From NCBI GenBank assembly GCA_934511165.1, contig CAKSWA010000067.1, positions 1-6,072 on the forward strand: a stretch of 6,072 bases of DNA, written 5' to 3'. Position 1 is the first letter of the stretch. Every line of letters starts with the position of its first letter. Under the pieces are notes generated by a model, which saw only the letters and a program-made list of their open reading frames with translations, searched no databases and was not told the DNA's origin. Positions 5,769 to 6,072 of the stretch are shown here, one piece after another. The stretch comes from an uncultured Oscillospiraceae bacterium. Lineage in GTDB: Bacteria > Bacillota > Clostridia > Oscillospirales > Oscillospiraceae. The translations under genes and the position numbers were made by a program.

Positions 5769-5798
5769 ACTATATACACATTTAAACAGAAACGTCAA
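5769..5798 (-). promoter_or_regulatory. Sigma70-type promoter of the AraC-type regulator
   Basis: On the - strand, TTGACG (5798-5793) and TATAGT (5774-5769) are 18 nt apart and match the consensus at 5 of 6 positions each. An alternative -10, TATATA, starts two bases earlier (5776-5771) with a 16-nt spacer. The start site would be near 5762, giving a leader of about 64 nt that carries the CACGTG pair. The region is clearly more AT-rich than the coding DNA. Between this promoter and the rRNA terminator (5799-5898) I see no gene. Confidence 0.65.
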
Positions 5799-5898
5799 GG
5801 CCCATCGTAAAGAAGCAACAGGAAATCATCGAAAAATGTCGGGTGTTCTGTATTAAAGAAAAAAATACTCGGTTGGCATAAATGCTTTCCGCGTGAAT

Positions 5899-5931
5899 AA
5901 AAAAGCGGAGAGATGACAAATCATCTCTCCG
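5899..5931 (-). terminator. Rho-independent terminator of the rRNA operon
   Basis: An 11-bp perfect stem (5906-5916 with 5921-5931) has a 4-nt loop. On the - strand it is followed by a C and then six T's (5904-5899). It begins about 9 nt after the 5S 3' end, the expected position for an rRNA operon terminator. Confidence 0.93.
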
Positions 5932-5940
5932 TTACGTTGT

Positions 5941-6056
<116 letters not shown>

Positions 6057-6072
6057 TATGGTACACCTTCAG

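Noticed and set aside
5563..5856. Small + strand frame of 97 codons over the regulator's 5' end and leader
   Set aside because: It overlaps the real gene and its promoter, lacks a ribosome binding site, and its product looks random.
5850..5868. GTATT/AATAC arms around an A-rich stretch upstream of the regulator promoter
   Set aside because: Arms of only five bases in AT-rich DNA are expected by chance.
6057..6072. Last 16 bases, possibly the end of 23S rRNA
   Set aside because: Too short and without a recognisable 23S 3'-end motif. Most likely 23S-5S spacer.

Overview
The window looks like chromosomal DNA of a GC-rich anaerobic Firmicute, most likely a gut Clostridia/Oscillospirales member. 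The evidence is a roughly 60% GC coding sequence, clear Shine-Dalgarno motifs, sigma70-type promoters, strong hairpin terminators, and a secreted protein with a Cys-rich 'CxxCG' head of a kind I associate with these bacteria. The lineage is inferred from style and was not confirmed by a search.

Layout from left to right. (1) 3-740, + strand: the C-terminal part of enolase, cut by the window edge. (2) 741-910: a 170-bp convergent gap with three stacked hairpins. The last has a T-rich tail and is the best enolase terminator. The middle one looks like a dispersed intergenic repeat. (3) 911-2326, - strand: a 12-helix MFS sugar-type symporter. (4) 2327-2452: a compact divergent control region. The two promoters share the same -35 bases, and a perfect 10+10-bp inverted repeat is centred on them. 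(5) 2453-4434, + strand: a two-gene unit with an ATGA overlap, encoding a membrane-anchored glycerophosphodiester phosphodiesterase and a secreted esterase with an N-terminal zinc-ribbon-like region. (6) 4435-4507: a repeat remnant and a bidirectional terminator. (7) 4508-5698, - strand: an AraC-family regulator with a cupin sensor domain and a long N-terminal extension, preceded by a good promoter and two CACGTG hexamers. (8) 5899-6056, - strand: a 5S rRNA gene and its terminator, the distal end of an rRNA operon whose 23S would lie beyond the right edge.

A possible functional reading, as inference only: the phosphodiesterase and esterase act at or outside the membrane on lipid- or polymer-derived esters, and the divergently transcribed transporter imports a released product. 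The shared dyad would let one regulator control both directions. The AraC-type protein encoded convergently next door is the obvious candidate, but nothing in the sequence proves the link. Enolase and the 5S gene are housekeeping flanks. I found no mobile element, CRISPR array, tRNA or defence system, and no convincing wholly new system. The most noteworthy items are the divergent promoter/dyad and the zinc-ribbon esterase paired with the phosphodiesterase.
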